From Haliea sp. E1-2-M8 (GTDB taxonomy: Bacteria > Pseudomonadota > Gammaproteobacteria > Pseudomonadales > Halieaceae): 64,000 bases of DNA. The translations under genes were made by a program, and so were the position numbers. This document shows, piece by piece, positions 55,449-64,000 of the stretch. Within the stretch, counting starts at the first letter, position 1. Every line of letters begins with the position of its first letter. The notes under the pieces are model-generated. The model did not search any database and was not told the DNA's origin. It saw nothing but the letters and a program-made list of their open reading frames with translations. Where the stretch lies: positions 62,001 to 126,000 of the forward strand of contig NZ_JAUTDR010000007.1 of NCBI RefSeq assembly GCF_030649675.1. The letters run 5' to 3'.

Positions 55449-56048
55449 ATGTCGACCACAGAAATGCCCCTGTTCCCACTCTCTGCCGTGCTGCTGCCCT
55501 ACGGCCGCATGCCCCTGCAGATATTCGAGCAGCGTTATCTTGACCTGATCCGCGACTGCATGAAAACCAGCTCCGGCTTCGGTGTGGTGTGGCTGCGGAG
55601 CGGTGAGGAAGTGGCGCCCCGGGGCTCCGAGCAACAGCTGGGTGACACCGGTACCGTTGCCCGTATCGTCGATTTCGACCAGCTGCCCAACGGGCTGCTG
55701 GGCGTCACCATCCAGGGCGGCGAGCGCTTCCGCCTGAGCGACACCCGGGTGGCGAAAAACGGCCTGGTGCTGGGCGATGTGGTTTTGGAGACCATGCCTG
55801 AAGCCGCGGCCCTGGACGAAGAGTGGTCCCCACTGCGGGACATTCTGGAAAGCCTCGGCCAGCACCCACACGTCCGCCGCCTGGGCCTCGACATCGACTT
55901 CGAGGACGCCTGGCAAGTGGGCTATTCCCTGGCCCAGCTCCTGCCGCTGGAGGAGTCCCTGAAATACTCGCTGCTGAACGCCGACGATGTGGATGAAATG
56001 ATGGACCAGCTGGACCTGATTCTCAGCGAGATCAGCGGCGAGGGCTGA
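55449..56048 (+). CDS. Lon substrate-binding-domain (LON-N) protein
   Basis: A 199-residue protein consisting only of a LON N-terminal domain: MPLFPLSAVLLPYGRMPLQIFEQRYLDL, then FGVVWLRSGEE and QGGERFRLSDT. There is no AAA+ or protease domain. ATG 55449 with AGGAG 7 bases upstream is chosen over a TTG two codons earlier. Such proteins are widespread; the function is unknown, possibly proteolysis adaptor. Confidence 0.85.
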   Translation: MSTTEMPLFPLSAVLLPYGRMPLQIFEQRYLDLIRDCMKTSSGFGVVWLRSGEEVAPRGSEQQLGDTGTVARIVDFDQLPNGLLGVTIQGGERFRLSDTRVAKNGLVLGDVVLETMPEAAALDEEWSPLRDILESLGQHPHVRRLGLDIDFEDAWQVGYSLAQLLPLEESLKYSLLNADDVDEMMDQLDLILSEISGEG

Positions 56049-56072
56049 GCCGGACACCCTGCGGAGAGGCCC

Positions 56073-57878
56073 ATGTTCTACCTGGACCCGGACAGCCCAC
56101 TCAGCCTGCAAAGCCAGCTGCGCCAGAAAATCGTGGAAGCGATCATGGTGGGCAGTCTGGTGCCCGGCCGGCGCCTGCCCTCGTCCCGCAAGCTGGCGGC
56201 CCAGTTGGGCGTCGCGCGCAATACCGTGGTCCTGGCCTACCAGCAACTGATGGACGAGGGCTATCTGCTGACCCGGGAACGCAGCGGTATCTTCGTCAAT
56301 GAGGAGGTGCTGGCGCGCCGGGTCGGGTGTCAGCCTGGCAATCAGGCTCAAGCCGCCAGCGCTATCGACTGGGGACAGCGCCTGCGCCAGGTGCCCGAAC
56401 GCAAGGCATTCCAGGCACCACCCGACTGGCAGCGCTATCCCTATCCCTTTATTGACGGCTACTACGATCAGGCCCTGTTTCCGGTGCATGAATGGCGCGA
56501 GGCCAGTCGCCTGGCGCTGGGGGTGGGCGAGGTCAGCGCCTGGAGCCGCTATCGCGGTGACGCCGATGACCCGCTGTTGCTGGAGGCCATCCGCACCCAG
56601 TTGCTGCCCGCCCGCGGGATCCAGGCGGCGGACGAGCAGATCATCGTGATGCCCGGGATTCATGCAGCGCGTGCCCTGTTGGCGCGGCTGCTGGCTGCGC
56701 GGGGAGATACGGTTGCGATTGAAGACCCCGGCTCTCCCGAATGGGGGACTCTGCTGTTGGACCGGGGTGCGCGCCTCGATTCCCGGGCGATCGACGGGGA
56801 GGGTATGGTCCCGCCGACAGCGGGCCGGCACGCGCTGTTCGTGGTCATGCCCAGCCATCAGCTGCCCACCGGCATCACCATGAGCATGTCGCGACGGCAG
56901 ACGTTGTTGAACCACGCCGCTGAGCTGGATGCCCTGGTGATCGAGGACGATCATGCGGCGGAGACCAACTATCTGGGCCAGCCGCATCCGGCGCTGCAGA
57001 GCATGGATAGCGGTGGCCGGGTGATCTACCTGTCGTCCCTTGCCCAGGTGCTCGCCGGCAGCCTGCAACTGGCCTTCATTGTGGCACCGACAGAGGCAGT
57101 GCAGGCCGCGCGCCAGCTGCGCCGCACCCTGTTCGGCACGCCGCCGCGGAATAACCAGCGCGCCATGGCCTATTTCCTGTCATTGGGGCACTACGACAGT
57201 TTTCACCGGCGTCTGGACGCGGTGTTCCGTTCGCGCTGGCTGGCCCTGCGGGACGCCCTCAATCACTATCTGCCGAACCTGGTGGTGACGGCGCCCAGCC
57301 AGGGGGGTACGGCCCTGTGGGTGAGCGGCCCCGACTGGCTGGATGCCCGGATTCTGGCCCGGGAGGCCGGTCGCCGCGGTGTCCTGCTGGAGCCGGTCGG
57401 GCATTACTATCAGGATGCCAGCCACCCGGAGAACTGTTTTCGCCTCGGCCTGACCAGCCTCGACGAGAGCCAGATTCGCGCCGGTATGGCCGAGCTGGCT
57501 GCGGTGATTCGCGACTTGTCGGGGGCACATGCGGAGACCCTCGACAACGCCCGGGGCGAGCGTGTCAGCGGAGCCCTGCTGCGCAGCCGGCTGGCGGGTG
57601 CGGAGCTGCACTTCACCACGGTCTACGGTGATCCGGCCAGAATCCGCCTGCACCCGGACGGCACCATGAGCGGCCAGGCCGGCTACGCCGGTGAAGACTG
57701 TGATCAGGGCGTGTGGTGGGTCGAGGAGGATTTCTGGCTGCGCCGCTGGGAGCAGTGGTCCTATGGCAAGACTCTGGCTCTTTACGTGGTCATCGACGGC
57801 AACCAGATCAAGTGGTTTGACCGCGAGCGGCAGCTGGTGGATGCCGCACACATCCAGTGGCCAGCGCCGGACCCCTGA
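56073..57878 (+). CDS. MocR/GntR-type regulator with degenerate PLP site and C-terminal extension
   Basis: A 601-residue protein. A winged helix (SLQSQLRQKIVEAIMVG through AARNTVVLAYQQLMDEGYLLTRERSG in pattern) is followed by an aminotransferase-like domain (about 110-480; PSHQLPTG, VIEDDHAAETNYL). The segment that should carry the PLP lysine (SFSKxLxPGLRLG) reads SSLAQVLAGSLQLA, so Lys is Gln325 and the phosphate Arg is Gln. About 105 extra residues follow the usual MocR end, Trp-rich with DQGVWWVEEDFWLRRWEQWSYG, resembling a small beta-barrel sensor. It probably regulates the nitrilase-family gene next door, in response to something other than PLP (inference). Confidence 0.85.
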   Translation: MFYLDPDSPLSLQSQLRQKIVEAIMVGSLVPGRRLPSSRKLAAQLGVARNTVVLAYQQLMDEGYLLTRERSGIFVNEEVLARRVGCQPGNQAQAASAIDWGQRLRQVPERKAFQAPPDWQRYPYPFIDGYYDQALFPVHEWREASRLALGVGEVSAWSRYRGDADDPLLLEAIRTQLLPARGIQAADEQIIVMPGIHAARALLARLLAARGDTVAIEDPGSPEWGTLLLDRGARLDSRAIDGEGMVPPTAGRHALFVVMPSHQLPTGITMSMSRRQTLLNHAAELDALVIEDDHAAETNYLGQPHPALQSMDSGGRVIYLSSLAQVLAGSLQLAFIVAPTEAVQAARQLRRTLFGTPPRNNQRAMAYFLSLGHYDSFHRRLDAVFRSRWLALRDALNHYLPNLVVTAPSQGGTALWVSGPDWLDARILAREAGRRGVLLEPVGHYYQDASHPENCFRLGLTSLDESQIRAGMAELAAVIRDLSGAHAETLDNARGERVSGALLRSRLAGAELHFTTVYGDPARIRLHPDGTMSGQAGYAGEDCDQGVWWVEEDFWLRRWEQWSYGKTLALYVVIDGNQIKWFDRERQLVDAAHIQWPAPDP

Positions 57879-57997
57879 TCTGGACTCATCCAAAGCACCG
57901 ATCTGGCGCTAACCCGGCCCGCCGGCCGTCGCTACCCTGATTGCCAGTGTCGGGGCTCTGTCGCCCCGTCAGTCGTACACTGCCGCAGGAGATGTTG

Positions 57998-58870
57998 ATG
58001 GCCCGCTTCGCGATCGCCGGTTTACAGCTGGAGCTGACCAACCAGGATAACCTTTACCGTATCAATGCCGAGATACACAAGGTCATGGCCCGTTTTCCGT
58101 GGGTGCAGATGGTCGTGGTGGGAGAGCTGGCAACCCTGGGCCCGGAACCCCGGCACGCCCAGCCCCTGCCCTCCGACATAGAGGCCCAGTATTGCAGCCT
58201 GGCCGCGCAACACGGTATCTGGCTGGTGCCCGGTACGCTGTTCGAGCGCAGCGGTGAGGATATCTTCAACACCCTGCCGGTCATCAACCCGGCGGGTGAA
58301 GTGGTGGCCCGCTACCGCAAGATGTTCCCGTTCTACCCCTATGAACAGGGCGTCAGCCCGGGCACCGAATTCGTGGTCTTCGACGTTCCGGACATCGGCC
58401 GGATGGGCGTCTCCATCTGCTACGACGGCTGGTTTCCGGAAACCACCCGCACGCTGGCCTGGATGGGGGCCGAGGTCATTATTCACCCGACGATGACCAA
58501 TACCATCGACCGGGACCTGGAACTCGCCATTGCCCGCACCAACGCGGCGATCAATCAATGCTACTTCGTCGACATCAATGTCGCCGGGCGGCTGGGCAAC
58601 GGCCGCTCCATCGTCTGCGGTCCGGAGGGCAACGTCATCCACGAGGCGGGTATTGGCCATGAAATTATCGCCTTCGAAGCGGACTTCGGCCTGGTCCGGC
58701 GTACCCGCGAGCGCGGGCTGATGGGGCTGGGGCAGGTGTTGAAAAGTTTTCGCGACAGCCCGGTACAGTTCCCACCCTATCGGGAGGGGCATGCCAGCCC
58801 GGCGCTGGACGCTCTGGGGGAGCTGCGGGTGCCGGCGCGCGGCGGGCCGGGCCCGGAAGTGGAACCATAG
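57998..58870 (+). CDS. Carbon-nitrogen hydrolase (nitrilase superfamily)
   Basis: A 290-residue enzyme with the Glu-Lys-Cys triad: VVVGELATLG (Glu), RYRKMFPFYPYEQG (Lys) and GVSICYDGWFPETTRT (Cys). It hydrolyses an amide or nitrile; the aliphatic-amidase-like CYDGWFPE favours an amidase. ATG 57998 is preferred because AGGAG lies six bases upstream; in-frame ATG 57992 overlaps that site. It follows the MocR-type regulator gene on the same strand after about 120 bases. Confidence 0.87.
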   Translation: MARFAIAGLQLELTNQDNLYRINAEIHKVMARFPWVQMVVVGELATLGPEPRHAQPLPSDIEAQYCSLAAQHGIWLVPGTLFERSGEDIFNTLPVINPAGEVVARYRKMFPFYPYEQGVSPGTEFVVFDVPDIGRMGVSICYDGWFPETTRTLAWMGAEVIIHPTMTNTIDRDLELAIARTNAAINQCYFVDINVAGRLGNGRSIVCGPEGNVIHEAGIGHEIIAFEADFGLVRRTRERGLMGLGQVLKSFRDSPVQFPPYREGHASPALDALGELRVPARGGPGPEVEP

Positions 58871-58974
58871 GCAAGTCGGAACTGGCCCTATGACCTGCTG
58901 CTGCAGGCTCGTAACGTGGGGCGGAAGATAACGCGGGCGGACTACCGCCACGATTCAAGCTGAGGGGCAGGAAT

Positions 58975-61334
58975 ATGAGAATACTCAATACACGCAGGAA
59001 AACGCTTTCTCTGGCAGTGGCTGCGGGCAGCGCTCTGCTGGTGCCGGACTACAGTTTCGCGCAGGGTGCGGTACTCGAGGAGGTCAGGGTCACCGCAACC
59101 CGCCGTGATGAGTCCATTCTCGATATTCCCTACAATATATCCGCGGTCAGTGGCGCCAGTATCGAGGCTGCGCAGATGACTGACCAGGCTGAATTGCTGC
59201 GCTCAATCGCCGGGGTGGGGATCATTGACCGCGGCTATCGCAACTCGGGTACGGTCAACACCATTCGCATCCGCGGGCTCAATGTCGACAGTTCCATCGT
59301 CGGGGACTTCGCCGTGGCATCGGCACCCACCGTGTCGACCTATGTCAACGATACCCCGGTGTTCGCCAACTTCGTGCTCAAGGACCTTGAGCGAGTGGAG
59401 GTGCTGCGCGGCCCTCAGGGCACGCTTTACGGCTCCGGTTCACTCGCTGGTACCGTGCGCTACATCATGCGCGAGCCGGAGTTCGAGGAACTCAACGGCA
59501 AGGTCTCCGGGGGTTTCAGCCAGACAGACGGCTCCGACGGCTGGAACTGGACCACGGATGCCATGTTGAATCTGCCGCTGACGGACACCCTGGCACTGCG
59601 GGTAATCGCCGGCCAGAACGACTATGACGGTATTACCGACTACAAGAATGTGTACGTGCTCGACAGCGCCGGCGTGCCGGTCGCACCCAACGGCGTGCTG
59701 GCACCGGATGCAGTCTATCGCGATGTGGAAGACGCGGACGACGTGGATATCTGGTTTGCGCGGGCGGCCCTGCGGTTCCAGCCCAGTGATCGCCTCGATG
59801 CCACCCTCAGCTATCACACCCAGTCCGATGACATCGGTGGCCGCCGTGGCACCACCAGCGGCAGCAACGGGGCCGGCGAGCGCTATGATGACAATGAACT
59901 GGGTGCTGTGACCCTCGAGCCATCGTCCCGCGATATTGACCTGGTCAGCCTGGAGGCGGACATCAATCTCGGCTTTGCCACCCTGACTTCCAGCACCTCG
60001 CACTACGAGCACAGCGGTGAGGGTACCAGCGAAAACACCGGTTTCTACGCCCAGCTGGGCTGGCTTGCCGCGTTCTACTACAACTACCCGCGTCCCATGG
60101 CCACTGCCGAGCGCAGCTACGACGACGAGAGCTTTATCCAGGAACTGCGGCTGGTATCCAGCACCGAAGGTGCCTTTGACTACCTGGTCGGCGCCTATTA
60201 CCAGGACCAGACCATCAAGTCCGGGCAGGACAGCTTCCTGCGGGGTTTCAAGAACTGGGCCGACGTGGCCTTTGGCCCCGGTGTGGTGATCGACGACCAG
60301 GACTTTCTCTACCGGCGCACCGAGGATTTCCGCGATATCTCGCTCTACGGCGAGCTGACCTGGCACCTCACGGATACCGTGCACCTGACCGGCGGCGTCC
60401 GCTATTTCGACAACGAGTCGGAGATCGATACCTTCCAGCAGATCAGCTTCTATGAGGGCTTCCGGCCCTCGGCGGAGGCGAGCTTCAGCCAGGATGATTC
60501 CGACACACCCTGTTCAAGATCAACCTGTCCTGGGACATGGACGACAGCACGCTGGTCTACGGTACCGTGTCGGAAGGTTACCGCCGCGGCGGCGCCAATG
60601 CCGTGCCCACCGTTGGTGAGTTTGCGGAGGATCCCGCCTGGCAGCTGTACGATGCCGACTCGGTAGTCAACTACGAGCTGGGGATCAAGGGCAGCAGGGG
60701 CCAGCACAGCTATACGGCGGCCCTGTTCTATGTGGACTGGGAGGATGTGCAGCTGAACTCCGCCACCACCAACTGGGCCTTTTTCGCTGTGCAGAATGGC
60801 GATGAGGCCACCAGCCGCGGGCTGGAACTGGAAGTCAGCGGGCCGCTCGCGGAAGGGCTGACCTATACCCTGGGTTACGCCTATGTGGATGCCGAGCTGA
60901 GTGCGGATTTTCTGTCGGTGGACCCGGCAATTACCGCCGCGTTGGCCAGCGACGGAACCCGCCTGCCGGGGGCGCCCGAGCACAGCGCCAACCTCACGCT
61001 GAACTATACCCGGGCGCTCACCGGGGACATGAACTGGACCGCGCGGGTAGACGGCTATTACCAGTCCTCCAGTGAGAACAGCATCAGCCCGTCAGTGCGC
61101 TTCGCTGAAACCCTGGACGGCTTCCAGCTCTGGAACCTGACTACCGGGGTGTCTACAGCGTCCTGGGATGTCAGCCTGTTCGCCAAGAACCTGTTCAATG
61201 AAGAAGGGGTGACCGGGATCTACAAGGAAGAGTACATGGGTACCGACCCCGACCAGAACTACTTTGGCAACGGGGCCAAGGACGTGATTTCCTTGCCGCG
61301 AACCATTGGTCTGGCTGCAACCTATCGCTTCTGA
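58975..61334 (+). pseudogene. TonB-dependent receptor disrupted by a 2-base frameshift
   Basis: Signal peptide (LSLAVAAGSALLVP), plug domain (VLEEVRVTATRRDESILD) and beta-barrel up to about 60,500 are in one frame; the rest of the barrel (SWDMDDSTLVYGTVSEGYRRGG through LPRTIGLAATYRF) continues in another until 61334. At about 60,509 the sequence reads GACACACCCTG; removing one AC gives GACACCCTG and restores a continuous SDTLFKINLSWD. The intact receptor would be about 785 residues. The first frame alone stops at 60666 and lacks the C-terminal barrel strands. It may be a sequencing error, a recent mutation or a phase-variable AC slip. Confidence 0.85.
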
Positions 61335-61380
61335 CGGCCCTGGTTTAGGCTCTGCCCTGGGCATGGACAGGGGGCATGGC

Positions 61381-62934
61381 GTGAAACAGGAAGGCGACCT
61401 GCTGGATCAGGCCGCGGCGGCCTTGCGCAGGGGCGATATGCAGCAGGCGCAACTGCGCTGCCAACAGGCCCTGCGCGCGCAACCGCGGCGGGCCCGGGGT
61501 TGGCTGCTGGCGGCGAAGCTGGCGCAGGCGAGTGCCGATTACAACAGCCAGTGCAGCGCAGCGGCGCGGGCGGCAGCGCTGGAGCCTGGCGACATCGGCA
61601 TCCAGCTCGCCTACGCCGAAGCCCTGGTGCTGGCGGGCCAGCTGGCGCGCGCCAAAGCCCTGGTCCTGGCGCAGGAGCCCCTGGCGAGAGCGGCGGCTGA
61701 CTGGGCCGCAATCGGTCAGTTCTACCTCTCGGCGACAGACTATAGCGCGGCTCTCGCGGCCTACCGTCGAGCGGCCGCACTCGCACCGGAGGATCCGGCG
61801 GCACAGGCCAACCTTGCCAATATCCTTGCGGTGACCGGTGCCAGTGGGGAGGCGGAGCAGCTACTCAACGGGGTGCTGGTGCAGGATCCGCTGGATGCGG
61901 ACAGCCACTACAATCGCGCCACTCTGCGCCGGGTGGGGGCAAATGACAATCATATTGCCGAGATGACCCGGGCCCTGCGGGCGGGGCCTGCGGACGAGGC
62001 GCCGCTGTGCTACGCCCTGGCCAAGGAACATGAGGATTGCGCTGAATATGCCCTGGCCTGGGACTATCTGCAGCGTGGCGCCCGTGCCCGCCGTGCGCGC
62101 CTGAGCTACAGGGTAGCGCGGGACGAGCAGACCATGGCGGATATCGCCCGGCACTTCGACGCAGCCTGGATGCAGCGGCAGCGGCGCGGCGACCCGGAGC
62201 CGGGCCCGATATTCGTGCTCGGCCTGCCGCGCAGCGGCACCACCCTGGTGGAGCGGATGCTGGCGCGCCACAGCCAGGTGGCCAGCCTCGGTGAAATCAA
62301 CGATCTCGCCCTGGCCCTGATGCGCGCAGCGGGCCCACACGCAAACCGGTCTGAACTGATTGCGCAGGCAGCGCAGGCTGACCTGGCGGCGCTGGGTAGG
62401 GACTACCGCGCCAGCACCGCTCAGTATGGGGCGCAAGCGCCGTATCTGGTGGACAAGACACCGCTCAACCTCCTTTATCTCGGCATCATTGCGGCGGCAC
62501 TGCCCGGGGCCCGCATCCTGCACCTGCGGCGCCACCCTGTCGCCAGCTGCCACGCCCTGTTCAAAACCCTGTTCCGCATGGCCTGCCCGTTCAGTTACGA
62601 TCTCGATGACTTGGCCCGCTACTATCTGGCCTACCACCGGTTGTTGACTCACTGGCGTCAGCTGCTGGGCGCCGATGCCTGGCTGGATATCGACTACGAG
62701 TCACTGGTGGCGGCGCCGGAGGCGGGAATTCGGCAGGTGCTTGATGCCTGCGGCCTGCCCTGGGAACCGGATTGTCTGGCATTTCACGCCAACTCCGCGC
62801 CGGTCGCCACCGCCAGCGCGGCCCAGGTCAGGGAGCCTGTCCATACCCGCTCGGTGGATCTTTGGCGGCACTACAGCGCCGGGTTGTCACCGCTGATCAA
62901 GCAGTTGCAGCGTGCGGGGATCGACTGTGATTGA
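61381..62934 (+). CDS. TPR-repeat sulfotransferase
   Basis: About 517 residues. The N-terminal half is Ala-rich TPR repeats (about 1-240; DLLDQAAAALRRGDMQQAQ and later similar units). The C-terminal half is a sulfotransferase with the PAPS 5'-phosphosulfate loop FVLGLPRSGTTLVERMLARH and the 3'-phosphate region LHLRRHPVASCHALFKTLF. GTG 61381, preceded by GGGG, is chosen; ATG 61363 is possible. Such proteins are common in marine bacteria and resemble protein-tyrosine or carbohydrate sulfotransferases. It sits just after the TonB receptor; the target is unknown. Confidence 0.85.
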   Translation: MKQEGDLLDQAAAALRRGDMQQAQLRCQQALRAQPRRARGWLLAAKLAQASADYNSQCSAAARAAALEPGDIGIQLAYAEALVLAGQLARAKALVLAQEPLARAAADWAAIGQFYLSATDYSAALAAYRRAAALAPEDPAAQANLANILAVTGASGEAEQLLNGVLVQDPLDADSHYNRATLRRVGANDNHIAEMTRALRAGPADEAPLCYALAKEHEDCAEYALAWDYLQRGARARRARLSYRVARDEQTMADIARHFDAAWMQRQRRGDPEPGPIFVLGLPRSGTTLVERMLARHSQVASLGEINDLALALMRAAGPHANRSELIAQAAQADLAALGRDYRASTAQYGAQAPYLVDKTPLNLLYLGIIAAALPGARILHLRRHPVASCHALFKTLFRMACPFSYDLDDLARYYLAYHRLLTHWRQLLGADAWLDIDYESLVAAPEAGIRQVLDACGLPWEPDCLAFHANSAPVATASAAQVREPVHTRSVDLWRHYSAGLSPLIKQLQRAGIDCD

Positions 62935-64000
62935 TGCCGGGACCGTGAGCTGCCGCGCGACCGCCCTGCGGTGCCTGGCGGCATTCCTGGCAGCCCTCTG
63001 CGCCTGCGCTGTGTTGGCGGCGGCCCCTCCCGAGGGTGAATTGCAGTTGCAGTTGGGCGTGGCGGAGAGCTTTGAGATCGAAGTGGACCGGCTCGACCTG
63101 GGGGGGAAGTTCGCCGGCGAGGTGGACCGTCTGCCGCCCCTTGCGCTGCAACTGGCCACTGATGGCAGCGTACTATTACCCGCCCAACGCCTGCCCATGC
63201 CCGCGTCTCACCCGCTGTGGCAGGCTTTGGCGGGAGAGGGCCGCTGGCAACGCGATGCGCACGGTAACCTGACTCTCGCGCTGCCGCTGGATCTGCTGGA
63301 ACAGGGTGCCAACTGTATTCACTACGGTGAGCTTGCGGTTACCCTGCCGGCCAGCGGCGTCGGCTCTGCCGCTCTGCAGATCACCGGGCAGACCTGTGAG
63401 TACTTCAAATTCAGGGCGCGCTTTCAGGGCAGCGCCCGCTGGCGGCAGGCTGAGGTGGCAGTGGAGGCGGCTCATGAGCCGCGCTTTCCCGTGCGCAGCC
63501 TGCAACAATTGCAGCACGACACCGGTATTGATCCCGCCCCCCTGGCGCCGCCGGAAGGGGTAAGTCCGGAGCATCTCACGCTGGCCGGGTTACTGCTGGA
63601 CGGGCGCCACTATCAGTCTGCCTGCGCTGTCGCGGCGGGTACGGCGCGACGCTGCGAGCAGCTGCCCCTGCCGGCATTTTCCCTGTCCAAGAGTCTGCTG
63701 GCCGGGGTGGCTCTGATGCGCCTGGAACGGCTGGCCCCGGGCAGCAGCCAGCGCAGTATCGGCGAGTTGCTGCCCGGCTGTGGCAGGGGCTGGGATGAGG
63801 TCACGCTGCAGCAGGCGCTGAACATGCAGACCGGGCGCTATGACTCCGCGGCTTACTTTGCCGATGAGGACGCCGCTATTGCCACGCCCCTGTTTCTGGC
63901 CCCGGGTCACGCGGCAAAACTGGCCTGGGCCTGCGCTGCGTATCCGCGCCGGGAAGCGGCGGGAGAGCGCTGGGTGTACCACACCGCTGACACCTACATC
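62927..64000 (+). CDS. Secreted serine hydrolase (beta-lactamase-like), 3' end cut by window
   Basis: An open frame runs to the window end without a stop. GTG 62927 follows GGGGA by six bases and overlaps the sulfotransferase stop; GTG 62945 is an alternative that gives a tidier signal peptide (LAAFLAALCACAVLA). A Gly/Leu-rich N-terminal domain of about 200 residues precedes FSLSKSLLAGVALM, whose SxxK is the active-site motif of class-C-like serine hydrolases. The remaining motifs lie past the edge. Two such hydrolases are present in the window (see 17760), but they are not close copies. Confidence 0.75.
   Translation, partial: MIDAGTVSCRATALRCLAAFLAALCACAVLAAAPPEGELQLQLGVAESFEIEVDRLDLGGKFAGEVDRLPPLALQLATDGSVLLPAQRLPMPASHPLWQALAGEGRWQRDAHGNLTLALPLDLLEQGANCIHYGELAVTLPASGVGSAALQITGQTCEYFKFRARFQGSARWRQAEVAVEAAHEPRFPVRSLQQLQHDTGIDPAPLAPPEGVSPEHLTLAGLLLDGRHYQSACAVAAGTARRCEQLPLPAFSLSKSLLAGVALMRLERLAPGSSQRSIGELLPGCGRGWDEVTLQQALNMQTGRYDSAAYFADEDAAIATPLFLAPGHAAKLAWACAAYPRREAAGERWVYHTADTYI

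Overview
The window looks like chromosome of a free-living, GC-rich gammaproteobacterium, probably a marine relative of the Cellvibrionales/Halieaceae. Three things point there. The metY-rimP-nusA-infB-rbfA-truB-rpsO-pnp order and the gluQRS/cbrXAB/pcnB/folK/panBC neighbourhood are those of gammaproteobacteria, the second being pseudomonad-like. There is a TonB-dependent receptor. Aromatic amino acid catabolism genes are present. No species can be named from the sequence alone.

Region 1 (1 to about 17,730) is an accessory block of visibly lower GC than the rest. It opens inside a large type I polyketide synthase (KS-AT-DH plus a degenerate PPTase-like tail). This is followed by a free acyl carrier protein, an alkaline-phosphatase-superfamily hydrolase and an alpha/beta hydrolase. 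A bicupin lies on the other strand. Next come a Sfp-type phosphopantetheinyl transferase and a COG0523 metallochaperone. A cyclic-di-GMP-I riboswitch precedes a secreted PKD/Fn3 protein whose metalloprotease motif has lost its glutamate. A five-gene run then encodes a GNAT acetyltransferase, an iron-sulfur APS/PAPS reductase, a sugar-nucleotide SDR, a sulfatase-like protein and a TauD-like dioxygenase. Together they suggest an uncharacterised polyketide-derived product with sulfur chemistry; the product itself cannot be read from the sequence.

Region 2 (17,760-24,140) has a serine hydrolase, a ClC channel, isocitrate dehydrogenase, and hppD with an FAH-family gene (tyrosine/homogentisate branch). 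Region 3 (24,206-33,552) is the initiator tRNA and nusA-infB-pnp translation/RNA-processing operon, closed by a dense REP-like palindromic array and a terminator. Region 4 (33,631-39,761) has a ThDP enzyme and then panC, panB, a deoxynucleoside kinase, folK and pcnB on the minus strand.

Region 5 (39,772-46,300) is the most notable non-coding find. Between a CbrB-like sigma-54 regulator and pcnB lies a minus-strand segment with a near-perfect -24/-12 promoter, upstream GTTAC/GTAAC inverted repeats and four A-rich AACAAYAA clusters. It is positioned and built like the Pseudomonas CrcZ RNA that sequesters Hfq/Crc. Upstream are the cbrA-like SSS-histidine kinase, a translationally overlapping 58-residue membrane protein (CbrX-like), gluQRS and dksA.

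Region 6 (46,450-64,000) holds an aminotransferase, sfsA, a VanY-type peptidase, pyrophosphatase with PPi-dependent phosphofructokinase, mpl, an MMPL/RND exporter, two small genes, a MocR-type regulator that has lost its PLP lysine, a nitrilase-family enzyme, a frameshifted TonB receptor, a TPR-sulfotransferase and a truncated secreted serine hydrolase.
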